Of a DNA stretch of 64,000 nucleotides, positions 44,604 through 54,239 are shown one piece after another. Each line of letters starts with the position of its first letter. Position 1 is the first letter of the stretch. The notes under the pieces are model-generated. The model made no database searches and was not told where the DNA came from. It saw nothing but the letters and a program-made list of their open reading frames with translations. The stretch comes from Aquibacillus salsiterrae (GTDB lineage Bacteria; Bacillota; Bacilli; Bacillales; Amphibacillaceae), in assembly GCF_028416595.1 (NCBI RefSeq), contig NZ_JAMQKC010000002.1:411049-475048 (forward strand), in the 5' to 3' direction. The position numbers and the translations under genes were made by a program.

Positions 44604-46919
44604 TTGAATAGTAATGAAATGAAACAGGTCATCTTGGATTACTTCAGGGACAATGCATCTAAACCTTTGTCTGTTCAAGAGATCGAGGAGATATTAGATT
44701 CACAAGATGCTGACCAATTTACGACGCTAATGAAAGTACTTAATGAATTAGAAGAGTCAGGAGAATTAGTTCGAACTAGAAAAAATAGGTATGGTCCACC
44801 GGAAAGAATGAATTTGATTCGAGGGAAAATTCAAATGCATGCGAAAGGTTTCGCATTTCTAATTCCTGATGATGAAGACCAGGACGATGTGTATATTAAC
44901 CATGCTGACCTACAATCAGCAATGAATAATGACCGCGTGTTAGTTCGGATCGATGGTCGTGACGAACTAGGAAAACGACCAGAGGGTGTTGTTATCCGTA
45001 TTTTAGAAAGGGCTGTGACCGAGTTAGTTGGTACGTATGACGATAACGGAGCATTCGGTTTTGTCATAGCCGATGACAAGCGGATTACAAATGATATTTT
45101 TATCCCGAAAAATGCTTCCAAGGGTGCTGTTAACGGACATAAGGTAATTGTTAGAATTACTAAATATCCAGAGGCACGAATGAGCGCTGAAGGGGAAGTT
45201 GTTCAAATCCTAGGGCATAAGAATGATCCTGGTATGGATATCATTTCTATAATTTATAAACACGGGATTGCGATTGATTTTCCAGAAGAGGTATTGCAGC
45301 AAGCTGCTAACACTCCAGACCAAATCAAGCCTTCGGAAATTGAAAATCGTCGTGACCTTCGGGATGAAAAGATTGTGACGATTGACGGTGCAGATGCTAA
45401 AGACTTGGATGATGCTGTTACCGTGAAAAAGTTAGCAAATGGCAACTATAAACTTGGGGTCTATATTGCTGATGTTTCCTATTATGTTGAGGAAGGCTCC
45501 CCAATTGATAAAGAAGCGGCAGATCGTGCTACTAGTGTTTATTTGGTGGATCGTGTTATTCCAATGATTCCTCACCGCTTATCAAATGGGATTTGCTCCT
45601 TGAATCCGCAAGTGGACCGTCTAACATTAGGGTGTGAAATGGAAATCAATCAACGTGGAGAAGTTGTTAATCACGAAATTTTCCAAAGTGTAATCCGAAC
45701 TAATGAACGAATGACGTACCATGATGTTAATCGAATCCTAGTAGACAAAGATGAGAAATTGATTGAGCATTATAAAGAATTGGTGCCTATGTTCCAAGAC
45801 ATGGAGGAACTGGCCTCTATCTTGCGGAAAAAACGGTTCGGACGTGGAGCAATCGACTTTGACTTTAAAGAAGCAAAAGTGCTTGTCGACGATGACGGAA
45901 AAGCAACAGATGTCGTCATTCGGGAACGTTCAGTTGCTGAGCGGTTGATTGAAGAGTTCATGTTAGCTGCTAATGAAACAGTTGCGGAACATTTCCATTG
46001 GATGGATGTTCCATTTATTCATCGTATTCACGAAGACCCTGACCCGGCTAAACTACAAAGCTTTTTTGAGTTTATTGCCACATTAGGCTATGTCGTAAAA
46101 GGGACATCAAATGAAATCCACCCACAAGCATTACAAAAGGTACTAGAAGAAGTCCAAGGTGAGCAAGAGGAAATGATTATATCTAAGCTAATGCTTCGTT
46201 CGATGAAACAGGCAAAATATGATCCGCAAAGTATTGGTCACTTTGGCCTTGCAACCGATTTTTATACACATTTTACTTCACCAATAAGACGGTATCCGGA
46301 TTTAATTGTTCACCGCCTGATTCGTACCTATTTAGTAAATAAACAGCTCGATGCAAAAACGAGAAATCATTGGAAAGATAAAATGCCTGAAATCGCCAAA
46401 CATTCTTCGGATAAGGAACGAGCTGCAGTTGATGCGGAACGTGAAACAGATGATTTAAAGAAAGCAGAATATATGCAGGATAAAATCGGCGAAGAGTTTG
46501 ATGGGGTAATTAGCTCAGTAACAAATTTTGGATTGTTTGTGGAACTTCCGAACACGATCGAAGGCCTTGTGCATGTAAGCTATTTAACTGATGATTATTA
46601 TCACTTTGATGAACGATCTCACGCAATGATCGGGGAGCGTACAGGTAACATCTTCCGAGTTGGTGATGAAATTACAGTTAAAGTAGCCAATGTTAATTTG
46701 GAAGAACGAGTAATTGACTTTGAAGTTGTTGGAATGAAACCGCGCAAGGAACGAATTACTTTTGACAGGCCAAAAGTAATCTCTACTCGTAAAGCGACTG
46801 CCAAACAAGGTGGTCCGAAACTAGGTGGCGGTTCCGGAAGAAAGCCAAGAGGAAATGTAGGCCCTCCGAAAGGGGCACCCAAGAATAAAAAAAGCGGGAA
46901 AAAGCGGAAAAAAAGATAG
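44604..46919 (+). CDS. rnr: Ribonuclease R
   Basis: 771-residue 3'-5' exoribonuclease of the RNB family, which degrades structured RNA and works with tmRNA in clearing stalled mRNAs. Order: winged-helix/cold-shock N terminus (1-220), RNB catalytic domain (about 240-580; [14 protein letters not shown] has the metal-binding Asp residues), S1 domain (about 625-705), and a Lys/Gly-rich tail. I start it at TTG 44604 behind AAGGAAGGTGAG; 44577 is less likely. Close to smpB and ssrA, its functional partners. Confidence 0.96.
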   Translation: MNSNEMKQVILDYFRDNASKPLSVQEIEEILDSQDADQFTTLMKVLNELEESGELVRTRKNRYGPPERMNLIRGKIQMHAKGFAFLIPDDEDQDDVYINHADLQSAMNNDRVLVRIDGRDELGKRPEGVVIRILERAVTELVGTYDDNGAFGFVIADDKRITNDIFIPKNASKGAVNGHKVIVRITKYPEARMSAEGEVVQILGHKNDPGMDIISIIYKHGIAIDFPEEVLQQAANTPDQIKPSEIENRRDLRDEKIVTIDGADAKDLDDAVTVKKLANGNYKLGVYIADVSYYVEEGSPIDKEAADRATSVYLVDRVIPMIPHRLSNGICSLNPQVDRLTLGCEMEINQRGEVVNHEIFQSVIRTNERMTYHDVNRILVDKDEKLIEHYKELVPMFQDMEELASILRKKRFGRGAIDFDFKEAKVLVDDDGKATDVVIRERSVAERLIEEFMLAANETVAEHFHWMDVPFIHRIHEDPDPAKLQSFFEFIATLGYVVKGTSNEIHPQALQKVLEEVQGEQEEMIISKLMLRSMKQAKYDPQSIGHFGLATDFYTHFTSPIRRYPDLIVHRLIRTYLVNKQLDAKTRNHWKDKMPEIAKHSSDKERAAVDAERETDDLKKAEYMQDKIGEEFDGVISSVTNFGLFVELPNTIEGLVHVSYLTDDYYHFDERSHAMIGERTGNIFRVGDEITVKVANVNLEERVIDFEVVGMKPRKERITFDRPKVISTRKATAKQGGPKLGGGSGRKPRGNVGPPKGAPKNKKSGKKRKKR

Positions 46920-46960
46920 GGGTGGAAGACGCGTCTCCTTTTCCCTTTTTAAAGGACTCA

Positions 46961-47087
46961 TCAAGAGCTATCCAGCTTCAGCGCCTAGTCCGCCTAAGGT
47001 TATAAGACAATCCCTTCTGTGGCAAAGAGCGCCACGTAGGTCTTGTCTTATGCCTGCCTTAGTCTAGCAAGGCGCCCTGTGCTTCTT
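46961..47087 (+). repeat. Palindromic repeat family, full copy (rnr/smpB)
   Basis: AAGAGCTATCCAGCTTCAGCGCC, stem TATAAGACAATCCC, tip GTGGCAAAGAGCGCCAC, return arm GGTCTTGTCTTATG, then TAGCAAGGCGCC and a diverged right end (TGTGCTTCTTAA). The flanking arm here is GTCCGCCTAAGG / CCTTAGTC, a paired variant of the GCCCCTCGGGG arm elsewhere. Confidence 0.88.
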
Positions 47088-47153
47088 AAAGTTGAAATAT
47101 CGTTATTTTATCTGTTAAAATAAGTTGCACGGATAAAATAGGAGGAAGCGGTT

Positions 47154-47621
47154 ATGCCAAAAGGTCAAGGGAAAGTATTAGCCCAAAACAGAAAAGCGAG
47201 TCATGACTTTTTTATTGAAGAGACATATGAAGCTGGTATTGTTCTTCAGGGAACAGAAATAAAATCTATTCGAAATGGAAGAGTTAACATGAAGGATAGC
47301 TTTGCCCGCGTGGATCACCGAGGGGAAGCATGGTTACACAACCTGCATATATCGCCATATGAGCAAGGAAATCGGTTTAATCATGACCCTACACGTGCAA
47401 GAAAGCTGTTGCTACATCGTAAAGAAATTGATAAGTTAATCGGTGAAACCCAACAGCAAGGGTATTCACTTATTCCTTTAAAGATGTATATTAAAAATGG
47501 GGTAGCGAAAGTTTTAATTGGCCTTGGTAGGGGTAAAAAGAAATACGATAAGCGTGAAGATTTAAAACAGAAGCAAGCGAAGCGTGACATTGACAGGGCG
47601 ATTAAAAGTAGCTTACAGTAA
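47154..47621 (+). CDS. smpB: SsrA-binding protein SmpB
   Basis: 155-residue OB-fold protein that brings tmRNA to stalled ribosomes. Conserved N-terminal [36 protein letters not shown], and the basic C-terminal tail [21 protein letters not shown]. ssrA follows after 141 bases. Confidence 0.98.
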   Translation: MPKGQGKVLAQNRKASHDFFIEETYEAGIVLQGTEIKSIRNGRVNMKDSFARVDHRGEAWLHNLHISPYEQGNRFNHDPTRARKLLLHRKEIDKLIGETQQQGYSLIPLKMYIKNGVAKVLIGLGRGKKKYDKREDLKQKQAKRDIDRAIKSSLQ

Positions 47622-47654
47622 AAGGCACTACCAGTCATTACCAACGCAGAAGAC

Positions 47655-47682
47655 TTGAAAAGTTTATGTGATTTGTTATAAT
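47655..47682 (+). promoter_or_regulatory. ssrA promoter
   Basis: TTGAAA (47655-47660), 16 bases, TATAAT (47677-47682) with TG upstream. It predicts a 5' leader of about 75 bases to be removed from pre-tmRNA. Confidence 0.8.
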
Positions 47683-47762
47683 GAAATATGTCGATATTAG
47701 ACATAACAACTTAATAAGCAAGAAAGCTCATATTCTTGTTTTCCGCACGACCCTTTTATCAT

Positions 47763-48123
47763 GGGGACGTTACGGATTCGACAGGGGTAGGTCGAGCTCA
47801 GGTTGCGTGCCGAGGTTACGACTCGTAAAACGTTAACGCCAATAATAACTGGCAAAGAAAACAATTACTCTTTAGCAGCTGCGTAAGTAGCACTAAAGGA
47901 TCCTTCCTACCATCGCCCATGTGGTAGATAGAAGGGTCTCAAATGAAGTGGGCTACGCTATCGTCCTCCGCCTGAGGATGGATAGAAGAGATTAATCAGG
48001 CTAGCTGCTAGGAAGCCAGTTGGTAGGCTGAATAGTAAGCGAATGATAATATATCAACTATGCATGTAGACGCCTGAGTGCCGATACCTCTGGACGTGGG
48101 TTCGATTCCCACCGTCTCCACCA
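47763..48123 (+). ncRNA. ssrA: Transfer-messenger RNA
   Basis: 361-base tmRNA. The 5' end GGGGACGTTACGGATTCGAC and 3' end GGTTCGATTCCCACCGTCTC plus CACCA form the tRNA-like part (acceptor GGGGACG / CGTCTCC, CCA encoded). The tag frame at 47851-47886 encodes GKENNYSLAAA and a stop, giving the tag AGKENNYSLAAA after the charged alanine; the AAA end fits ClpXP recognition. Confidence 0.98.
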
Positions 48124-48145
48124 ATACATAATTGGTGGTTTTTTT
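48117..48145 (+). terminator. Terminator of ssrA
   Basis: CCACCAAT and ATTGGTGG form the stem, followed by TTTTTTT. The left arm overlaps the mature 3' end. Confidence 0.9.
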
Positions 48146-48259
48146 GTGTTTTCATTTTGATGTTAAGCATTTAGGAATCCATCCAGAAAAAGTTGCTTAC
48201 GTTTAATTGTGCTGCATATTAACCATCTAAATGTCGATATGTGATAAAGTGTGCATATA

Positions 48260-48288
48260 TTGACATCAGTAGTTGCTACAACTACAAT
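48260..48288 (+). promoter_or_regulatory. Promoter upstream of the CtaG-like gene
   Basis: TTGACA (48260-48265), 17 bases, TACAAT (48283-48288), close to consensus. It leaves a leader of about 170 bases before the gene. The rest of the 340-base gap (48124-48465) is AT-rich with no gene I can support. Confidence 0.75.
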
Positions 48289-48465
48289 AAATATGAATGA
48301 TGATGATTTTTATATGTTAATATGTTTATATGAGAATATTTACAATAAACAATATAATATATCGCTAAGTTGATGTATGATCACTCGCATTGTTGTACGG
48401 TGAGAGTGAGAATGCAACATACTTTACGATAGCTAATTTTTATAAAGTGTAAAGGAGGGAATTTC

Positions 48466-49305
48466 GTGTTTGGACAAGTCATGTCTTCTTATGATTTTAC
48501 TGATTTCTGGGATTTGAAGTGGATGATATTAGCTGGCTTGATTGGGGCTATCTATCTGTTGCTCACCGGAACTTTCAGGAAATACTTTGAGCAATCAAAG
48601 CCAGTAAAACTTTATCGAAAGGTGCTTTTTTTGTCAGGCATAGTAATAGGCTACATAACAATTGGTGGGCCGTTAAGCATACTTAGTTCCTATTTATTCA
48701 GCGTACATATGTTATCAATGTCATTGCTTTACTTTGTCATGCCTCCGCTTATTTTCTTCGGTATTCCCGATTGGATGTTAAGGCCACTATTTAACGTAGG
48801 GGTAATAAAGAAAATTGTCACAGCCTGTAATCGTCCTTGGATAATTGTTGTTGTATTTAATGCGTTAGTATCCTTTTACCATTTCCCAATTATCTTTGAT
48901 TATTTTACTGAAAACCCTGGGTTAGGCTTATTAGCACGTACAATTATGCTGATTATGGCGTATTGTATGTGGTGGAACATCATTTGTCCATTACCAGAAA
49001 TGGAGTTGTTTAGCGATTTATTAAAACTGGGGTATATTTTACTGAATGTCGTGTTGTTATATCCTGTTTGCGTGATGATTATGTTTTCAAGTTCACTCAT
49101 GTTCCATGCCTACACCGGTGTTCCACAGCTATTTGGCTTTTTACCGCCGCTTGAAGATCAACGAGCAGGTGGGATATTCATGAATGTCATACAGGAATTC
49201 ACATTAGCCATCATACTCTTACCAATTGTTTATCGATGGGTGCAAAAACAGAAAGCATTACATCATAAAGTAGACCCGCTCCCGAGTGAGGATAATGGAA
49301 AGTGA
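48466..49305 (+). CDS. CtaG-family membrane protein (cytochrome oxidase assembly)
   Basis: 279-residue polytopic membrane protein of the caa3_CtaG family with about seven helices. Family features include the HMLSMSLLYFVMPPLIFFG segment and SFYHFPIIFDY with membrane histidines. CtaG is needed for caa3 cytochrome oxidase formation in B. subtilis, where it lies in the cta cluster. Here it stands alone, so it may be a second paralogue (YetJ-like location differences exist). It starts at GTG behind AAAGGAGGG. Confidence 0.85.
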   Translation: MFGQVMSSYDFTDFWDLKWMILAGLIGAIYLLLTGTFRKYFEQSKPVKLYRKVLFLSGIVIGYITIGGPLSILSSYLFSVHMLSMSLLYFVMPPLIFFGIPDWMLRPLFNVGVIKKIVTACNRPWIIVVVFNALVSFYHFPIIFDYFTENPGLGLLARTIMLIMAYCMWWNIICPLPEMELFSDLLKLGYILLNVVLLYPVCVMIMFSSSLMFHAYTGVPQLFGFLPPLEDQRAGGIFMNVIQEFTLAIILLPIVYRWVQKQKALHHKVDPLPSEDNGK

Positions 49306-49392
49306 GTTAAACTTAAGAGTGAAGTACCGTTTATCCCTGGTAGCTGTTTTTTGTATAATGTAATAAAAAACAGTTGGTTAGGATGAAAAAAG

Positions 49393-50166
49393 ATGCTCAT
49401 AACAACGGCAGGAAGATCGACAAGTGAATTAACAACGAAAGCGAAAGCATTAGCTGCTTCTTATTCTATTCGATACATTGAAAGAACTGGTGTTTCTGTT
49501 GCGTCTTTGAAAGACAGGTATCAGGCAGATATTGTCGTCGTTGGAAAAAATCAACTGTATATATCCCCACTACAAAATGGTGCTAAATTATTCTTTCATC
49601 CTAATCTTGCCATGGTTAGGGCGAAGCGGCTTTTTAAAGGAGAAGCTGATCCTTTTATTCAAGCAACAAAATTAAAAGAAGGTATGTCCTTATTAGACTG
49701 TACACTAGGACTTGCTTCAGATAGCATTATTGCAAGTATTGCAGTTAGCGAAAGGGGAGTAGTAACAGGTATTGAGGGTAGTCATTTACTATACTTTTTA
49801 ATTAAAGAGGGATTACAGTCCGTCTCAACTACATCAAAGCCATTTGACCAGGCTATGAGAAGGATTAACGTTGTTCATAGTGATCATTTGTTATATTTAA
49901 AAAAGCTAGAAACTAATTCATTTGATGTTGTCTATATCGATCCAATGTTCCAAACTGGCATTGATACATCCGACGGGATCAATGTGATTAGAGAACAGAC
50001 ACTATCTAGCGATATATCTTTTGAGCTGATTGAGGAAGCCAAACGAGTTGCCAAATCTCGGGTAGTTATCAAAGATCATTGGAAAAGTAAACGATTCGTC
50101 GAACTAGGTTTTACGCAACAAAAGCGAAAAACCTCCTTGTTTCACTATGGAATAATTGAGTTATAA
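49393..50166 (+). CDS. Class I SAM-dependent methyltransferase, YpiP-like
   Basis: 257-residue methyltransferase. The SAM-binding motif I is LLDCTLGLASDSIIAS (about 98-113) and VVYIDPMF (about 178-185) is motif IV, the DPMF form seen in the RsmJ-like rRNA guanine methyltransferases. B. subtilis YpiP is the nearest name I know; the substrate is unproven. Single gene between the CtaG-like gene and aroK. Confidence 0.82.
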   Translation: MLITTAGRSTSELTTKAKALAASYSIRYIERTGVSVASLKDRYQADIVVVGKNQLYISPLQNGAKLFFHPNLAMVRAKRLFKGEADPFIQATKLKEGMSLLDCTLGLASDSIIASIAVSERGVVTGIEGSHLLYFLIKEGLQSVSTTSKPFDQAMRRINVVHSDHLLYLKKLETNSFDVVYIDPMFQTGIDTSDGINVIREQTLSSDISFELIEEAKRVAKSRVVIKDHWKSKRFVELGFTQQKRKTSLFHYGIIEL

Positions 50167-50172
50167 ATGTAC

Positions 50173-50230
50173 TCTTATTCATAGATAAGAAGATCCCAGG
50201 GCTGTTTGGCCTCGGCTCAATTTTCTTTCT
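50173..50230 (+). repeat. Possible left-end remnant of the palindromic repeat family
   Basis: ATAGATAAGAAGATCC and GGGCTGTTTGGCCTCGG resemble the left flank of other copies (ATAAGAAAG...ATCC...GAGCTGTCTAGCTCCGG). No tip or right end. Weak. Confidence 0.35.
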
Positions 50231-50338
50231 GTTATGTCAGAAATGACTTTAACAGTCTAGTTAAAAAACTAGAAATAAGGTATGATGATAATTAAAGTTT
50301 TTTAACGAAATAGAACGCTAGGAGGTCACCGGTGTAAA

Positions 50339-50869
50339 ATGCAGAAACAATCTTTGCAACAGGAAAAAAGCATTGTCCTTATCGGCTTTATGGGGGTCGG
50401 GAAAACAACAGTTGGACAACGTCTCGCGGATCAATTAAAGCGGACGTTTGTTGATATAGATGAGGAAATTGAAAAGGAATTTGGTATGCCACCATCCGAC
50501 ATTTTTAAAGTCCACGGTGAAAAAGCTTTTAGACAAAAGGAAAAGGAACTGATTGAGCGATACAGTCGTAAGTCAAATAAAGTGCTATCCTTAGGGGGAG
50601 GAGCTTTTTTGCAAACAGAGGTACGTGACGTTTGTTTGGAAAATTGTCTGGTTGTTTTTCTCAGTCTATCGTGGGAACAGTGGCAAGAGCGGGTAAGTTT
50701 GATTATTGATAGTCGTCCGGTACTACAAGGTAAAAGCGAGGAAGAGATGGAGCAACTGTATCATGACAGGCAGAAAATCTATGGTTCACATCATATCGAG
50801 GTCGAAACAGACAACAAAAGTGTTGACGATGTTGCAGAAGAGGTAATTCATAAGTTCACAAAAATGTAA
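50339..50869 (+). CDS. aroK: Shikimate kinase
   Basis: 176-residue P-loop kinase that phosphorylates shikimate at O3. Walker A GFMGVGKTT at 16-24, the shikimate-binding DIDEEIEKEFGM and the GGGAF motif, lid R residues later. It is followed by aroD after 15 bases, so two shikimate-pathway enzymes form a small operon. It feeds chorismate to pabA/pabBC at 58-60 kb. Confidence 0.95.
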   Translation: MQKQSLQQEKSIVLIGFMGVGKTTVGQRLADQLKRTFVDIDEEIEKEFGMPPSDIFKVHGEKAFRQKEKELIERYSRKSNKVLSLGGGAFLQTEVRDVCLENCLVVFLSLSWEQWQERVSLIIDSRPVLQGKSEEEMEQLYHDRQKIYGSHHIEVETDNKSVDDVAEEVIHKFTKM

Positions 50870-50884
50870 ACAAGGGGTGAAGGA

Positions 50885-51652
50885 ATGCAAGTTGTCAAGG
50901 TAAAGGATATTACGATAGGGGAAGGACGTCCGAAAATCTGTGTCCCTTTGGTTGGACGGTCCGTTGAAGAATTAGTCGCCGAGGCACAATACATCAATGC
51001 TTTAGCTATTGATGTCGTAGAGTGGCGTGTCGACTTTTTTGAAAAAGTCGATCAATTGGCTAGCGTTTCAGAAGCACTTGCAAGCATACGAGCAATCATT
51101 CAAGATGTTCCTCTTATCTTTACATTTCGAACGGCCCAAGAAGGTGGAGAAAGGGAAATTTCCGTATCAGACTATGTTGCATTGAATAAGACGATCATTA
51201 GAACTGGATTAATTGACCTTGTTGATGTGGAATTATTTCTAGACAAAACAGCGGTAAAAGAGCTAATTGATGAAGCGCATCAACATCAGGTATTTGTGAT
51301 CGTCTCAAACCATGATTTTACGAAGACGCCGGATAAAGAAGAAATCGTTTCTCGACTTAAACAGGCTCAAGCAATTGGTGCAGATATACCAAAAATTGCC
51401 GTCATGCCTAGGAACCGGACAGATGTCCTAACGCTATTAGATGCTACATTAACAATGCATCAACAATTTGCTGACAGACCCATTATTACGATGTCGATGG
51501 CGGGCCAAGGAGTGATTAGTCGTTTAGCTGGTGAAGTATTTGGTTCTGCAATAACCTTTGCAGCGGCCAAGAAGGCTTCTGCACCTGGACAGGTTTCGGT
51601 AGACGATTTAAGGCATTCACTTGAGTTATTGCATCAAGGCTTTGTCGGATAA
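50885..51652 (+). CDS. aroD: 3-dehydroquinate dehydratase, type I
   Basis: 255-residue type I (Schiff-base) dehydroquinase. The substrate-binding start EWRVDFFE, the catalytic His in IVSNHDF, the Schiff-base Lys in PKIAVMPRN, and SMAGQGVISR are visible. Two steps before AroK in the same pathway. Confidence 0.96.
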   Translation: MQVVKVKDITIGEGRPKICVPLVGRSVEELVAEAQYINALAIDVVEWRVDFFEKVDQLASVSEALASIRAIIQDVPLIFTFRTAQEGGEREISVSDYVALNKTIIRTGLIDLVDVELFLDKTAVKELIDEAHQHQVFVIVSNHDFTKTPDKEEIVSRLKQAQAIGADIPKIAVMPRNRTDVLTLLDATLTMHQQFADRPIITMSMAGQGVISRLAGEVFGSAITFAAAKKASAPGQVSVDDLRHSLELLHQGFVG

Positions 51653-51685
51653 AGGATGCTTTCCATTTCTAGATAACCTTTTACT

Positions 51686-51754
51686 AGCTCAAGGCGCCTA
51701 GCCCGCTTAAGCTTGCCTTAGGGGTGGGCAAGGCGCGACTTGTGCTTTTCTTAT
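51686..51754 (+). repeat. Palindromic repeat family, short copy (aroD/lacI)
   Basis: AGCTCAAGGCGCCTAGCCC, an inner stem CTTAAGCTTGCCTTAGG, GGGCAAGGCGC and the right end TGTGCTTTTCTTAT. The GTGGCAAAGA tip module is absent. It sits between convergent genes. Confidence 0.8.
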
Positions 51755-51756
51755 GT

Positions 51757-52752
51757 TCAAGTTGATTTGGCTATAGCGCAGGATGCTCGTTCTTTTAATT
51801 CTGGATGAATGGTTTGAATAGTTGGGACACTGTCTTTCTCATCCATTAGCATAAAAACAGTTGTGACAATCTCTTTTGCAATCACATCGATAGGTGGCCC
51901 GATGCTCGTCAAAGGTGTTTCTAAATTGGCCATTTGTGGAATATTGTCATAGCCAATTACTGAAATGTCTTTTGGAATGATTAAGTCCTTCTCGCGTAAT
52001 GCCCGAATAATTCCGGCACTAATGTCATAGCTACTACCAATCACGGCAGTAGGAAGAGTTGAATCTGTCTCCACTAGTCTCTTCGTTGCATGATACCCAT
52101 CATACCAATCCAATCCGCCCGTATTTACAATTGTGTGCGGGGTAACTGGCAAATTATATTTTTCAAAAGCTTCTAAAAAGCCTTCATATTTTTCGATTTG
52201 ACGTTGATCAACTGGTGAAAAATCACCAACAAACGATATCCGTTTATGGCCGAGATCAACTAAATACTTTACGCCTAACAACATGGCTTGTCTGTAGTTT
52301 ACATCAACAAAAGGGATCTCGTTGTTTAGCGCAGTTCCATACGATATGATTGGTAGATTGGCAAAAACAGAAGCGTCCATCTTTTGCTTTGTTTCTTCAA
52401 AAACGATAACTGCATCAATTTGAAATCGTTTAAACATTTCAATCGCTGTTGATGCTGAGTTTATCGACAGAATCATTGAATATCCATGCTTTTCAATTTC
52501 TTCTTTTATTTTTGTTACTAAGGTAGAAAGGGCAACTCTTTCTACTGTCGGCCAAACTAAACCAATGGTGTGGGACTGTTTTTGCACAAGTCTTCTAGCG
52601 GCAAAGTTTGGTTCATAGCCTTGTTCTTTTGCAATCCGGATAATTTTAGCTTTTGTGTTAGGCTTTACTAACGGACTATTGTTTAAAGCCTTCGAAACAG
52701 TTGAGTAACTCACCCCAGCGAGTTCAGCAATGTCTTTTATTGTTATACTCAT
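51757..52752 (-). CDS. LacI-family transcriptional regulator
   Basis: 331 residues. N-terminal lambda-repressor-like helix-turn-helix (2-25; TIKDIAELAGVSYSTVSKALN) with hinge, then a periplasmic-binding-like effector domain (about 60-328). I start it at ATG 52752 behind GAGGG. It is divergent from an SDR gene. Two perfect AACAACGTTGTT palindromes in the shared region fit operators of this protein type, so it likely represses the SDR gene and perhaps itself. The effector is unknown, probably a sugar or sugar acid. Confidence 0.92.
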   Translation of the reverse strand: MSITIKDIAELAGVSYSTVSKALNNSPLVKPNTKAKIIRIAKEQGYEPNFAARRLVQKQSHTIGLVWPTVERVALSTLVTKIKEEIEKHGYSMILSINSASTAIEMFKRFQIDAVIVFEETKQKMDASVFANLPIISYGTALNNEIPFVDVNYRQAMLLGVKYLVDLGHKRISFVGDFSPVDQRQIEKYEGFLEAFEKYNLPVTPHTIVNTGGLDWYDGYHATKRLVETDSTLPTAVIGSSYDISAGIIRALREKDLIIPKDISVIGYDNIPQMANLETPLTSIGPPIDVIAKEIVTTVFMLMDEKDSVPTIQTIHPELKERASCAIAKST

Positions 52753-52918
52753 ATACATCCCTCAGTATTTTAAGATAATAATGTTAAGATCAAGTACAAT
52801 TACTGGTTGTTCTTCTCTAGGAAATGGGCGCTTTTCTTCTTTTGAAGTGAAGTTACCTCCCGAATGAACTAGAAAAAGATAGAAAATATAATCCACATGA
52901 TGAAAGATAACATGTAAA

Positions 52919-52946
52919 GTCAGCTACGCTTTGCGCTTTTCTTATA
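52919..52946 (+). repeat. Palindromic repeat family, right-end fragment (lacI upstream)
   Basis: TCAGCTACGCTTTGCGC followed by TTTTCTTAT. It lies immediately beside the upstream LacI operator and is the only copy in a divergent promoter region. Confidence 0.55.
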
Positions 52947-52947
52947 A

Positions 52948-52963
52948 ATAACAACGTTGTTTA
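52948..52963. promoter_or_regulatory. LacI-type operator, distal
   Basis: ATAACAACGTTGTTTA with the perfect palindrome AACAACGTTGTT centred on CG, the usual LacI/PurR-family shape. About 190 bases before the regulator start and 189 bases from the second operator. Confidence 0.75.
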
Positions 52964-53022
52964 ATTATAAATAATCACAATCAAAATAACAAGACCAAAA
53001 TTCATGAATAGCGTAATAGTCA

Positions 53023-53051
53023 TTGTTCTTTTGGATAATTTATTGTATAGT
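53023..53051 (+). promoter_or_regulatory. Promoter of the SDR gene
   Basis: TTGTTC (53023-53028), 17 bases, TATAGT (53046-53051). It lies between the two LacI-type operators. Confidence 0.6.
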
Positions 53052-53054
53052 ATA

Positions 53055-53068
53055 TGGTAGCGGTTACA
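53055..53068. promoter_or_regulatory. Candidate cre site over the SDR start site
   Basis: TGGTAGCGGTTACA fits TGNNANCGNTNNCA fully. It covers the predicted transcription start, a normal position for CcpA repression. Confidence 0.55.
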
Positions 53069-53136
53069 TCACTTTTGTTTTCTCACGGTAATAGGATGCG
53101 CGGTTGTCCGGTGGGGATGGAATAAGTTGATTTTCT

Positions 53137-53152
53137 ATAACAACGTTGTTAT
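53137..53152. promoter_or_regulatory. LacI-type operator, proximal
   Basis: ATAACAACGTTGTTAT, a perfect 16-base palindrome, 6 bases before the ribosome binding site of the SDR gene. It shares the 12-base core with the distal operator. Confidence 0.8.
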
Positions 53153-53171
53153 GTAAAGAGGAGGGACCTGA

Positions 53172-53936
53172 ATGAATATTGATTTAAACGGAAAGAATGC
53201 ATTAGTTACGGGTGCAGGAAGCGGGATAGGTAAAAAAGTAGCAATGGATTTAGCTAGTTGTGGAGCTAATGTTGTTGTCCATTATGGAAGTAACAAACAA
53301 GGTGCAGATGAAGCGGTACAGATGATTAAAAGTTATGGAGTAAAGGTGTTGGCAATCCAAGCCGATGTATTAAAAAAAGACGAGGTAGAGTCACTTGTTC
53401 AACAATCGGCAGACTTCTTTGGTGGAACTATTGATATTTTAGTAAATAATGCTGGTGGATTGGTGAAGCGAACATTAATCGAGGAGACAGAGGAAGAATT
53501 ATGGCACCGTATCATAGATTTAAACCTGACAAGTGCGTTTTTAGTAACAAAAGCAGTTATTCCATTCATGAAGAAAGCTGGAGGTTCGATCGTTAACATG
53601 ACTTCACTTGCTGCGCAAAATGGAGGAGGTCATGGAGCGATACCTTATGCTACTTCTAAAGCAGGGTTAATGACTTTTTCAAAAGGTTTAGCTAAGGAGC
53701 TTGCGCCGTTTAACATACGAGTAAACAATGTATCACCTGGGTTAATCGGAGAAACAAGTTTCCATGATACATTTACGCCTAATGATGCTCGAAAAAAAAC
53801 GGTTGAAGGCTTACCAATTCAACGTGAAGGTGTTCCGACGGATGTAAGTGGAACAGTTGTTTACCTAGCTTCTGAGTGGAGTAGTTATATAACTGGAGAA
53901 ACAATTGAAATTAATGGTGGTGCGTTGATGAGATAA
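53172..53936 (+). CDS. Short-chain dehydrogenase/reductase
   Basis: 254-residue SDR. NAD(P)-binding TGAGSGIGKK at 14-23, NNAGG at about 93-97, catalytic Ser in MTSLAAQNGGG, and YATSK. It resembles FabG/KduD-type enzymes, which reduce keto groups of acyl chains or sugar acids. The LacI regulator and cre-like site suggest a sugar-related substrate rather than fatty acid synthesis. It starts at ATG behind AGAGGAGGG; the terminator follows. Confidence 0.88.
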   Translation: MNIDLNGKNALVTGAGSGIGKKVAMDLASCGANVVVHYGSNKQGADEAVQMIKSYGVKVLAIQADVLKKDEVESLVQQSADFFGGTIDILVNNAGGLVKRTLIEETEEELWHRIIDLNLTSAFLVTKAVIPFMKKAGGSIVNMTSLAAQNGGGHGAIPYATSKAGLMTFSKGLAKELAPFNIRVNNVSPGLIGETSFHDTFTPNDARKKTVEGLPIQREGVPTDVSGTVVYLASEWSSYITGETIEINGGALMR

Positions 53937-53949
53937 ATAAAGATTGATA

Positions 53950-53985
53950 AAGGGGTGCACGTCTAATAAGACAGTGCACCCCTTA
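53950..53985 (+). terminator. Terminator of the SDR gene
   Basis: AGGGGTGCAC (53951-53960) pairs perfectly with GTGCACCCCT (53974-53983); the following T tract is weak (TAACTTCTTGTTT). Confidence 0.7.
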
Positions 53986-54094
53986 ACTTCTTGTTTATTC
54001 CAAAGTTAACTTTTTTGTTTGACGCACTTTTTCAATAACCTTTTAAGCTGTACAAAAATACAGTATAAATAGGTAACGGATACTAGTGATAAAA

Positions 54095-54103
54095 TGGTAT
54101 AAT
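54095..54103 (+). promoter_or_regulatory. Extended -10 promoter upstream of the carboxypeptidase gene
   Basis: TGGTATAAT, an extended -10 with no clear -35, 137 bases before the gene. An open frame of 76 codons starts in this leader but overlaps the real gene. Confidence 0.45.
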
Positions 54104-54239
54104 AGATACTGTAAAGAAACTAGCGAGATTACTTCTTTGTATGTAACTTGGACTCATACTATAAAGCTGACAACAGAGAAATGGGCGGAGGAACAAAAAG
54201 TAAGCTCCGATTTATATGACAAACTAAGTGGGGAACTTC

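Noticed and set aside
48360..48420. 19-codon leader peptide before the CtaG-like gene
   Set aside because: An ATG frame exists but has no ribosome binding site and no sign of attenuation.
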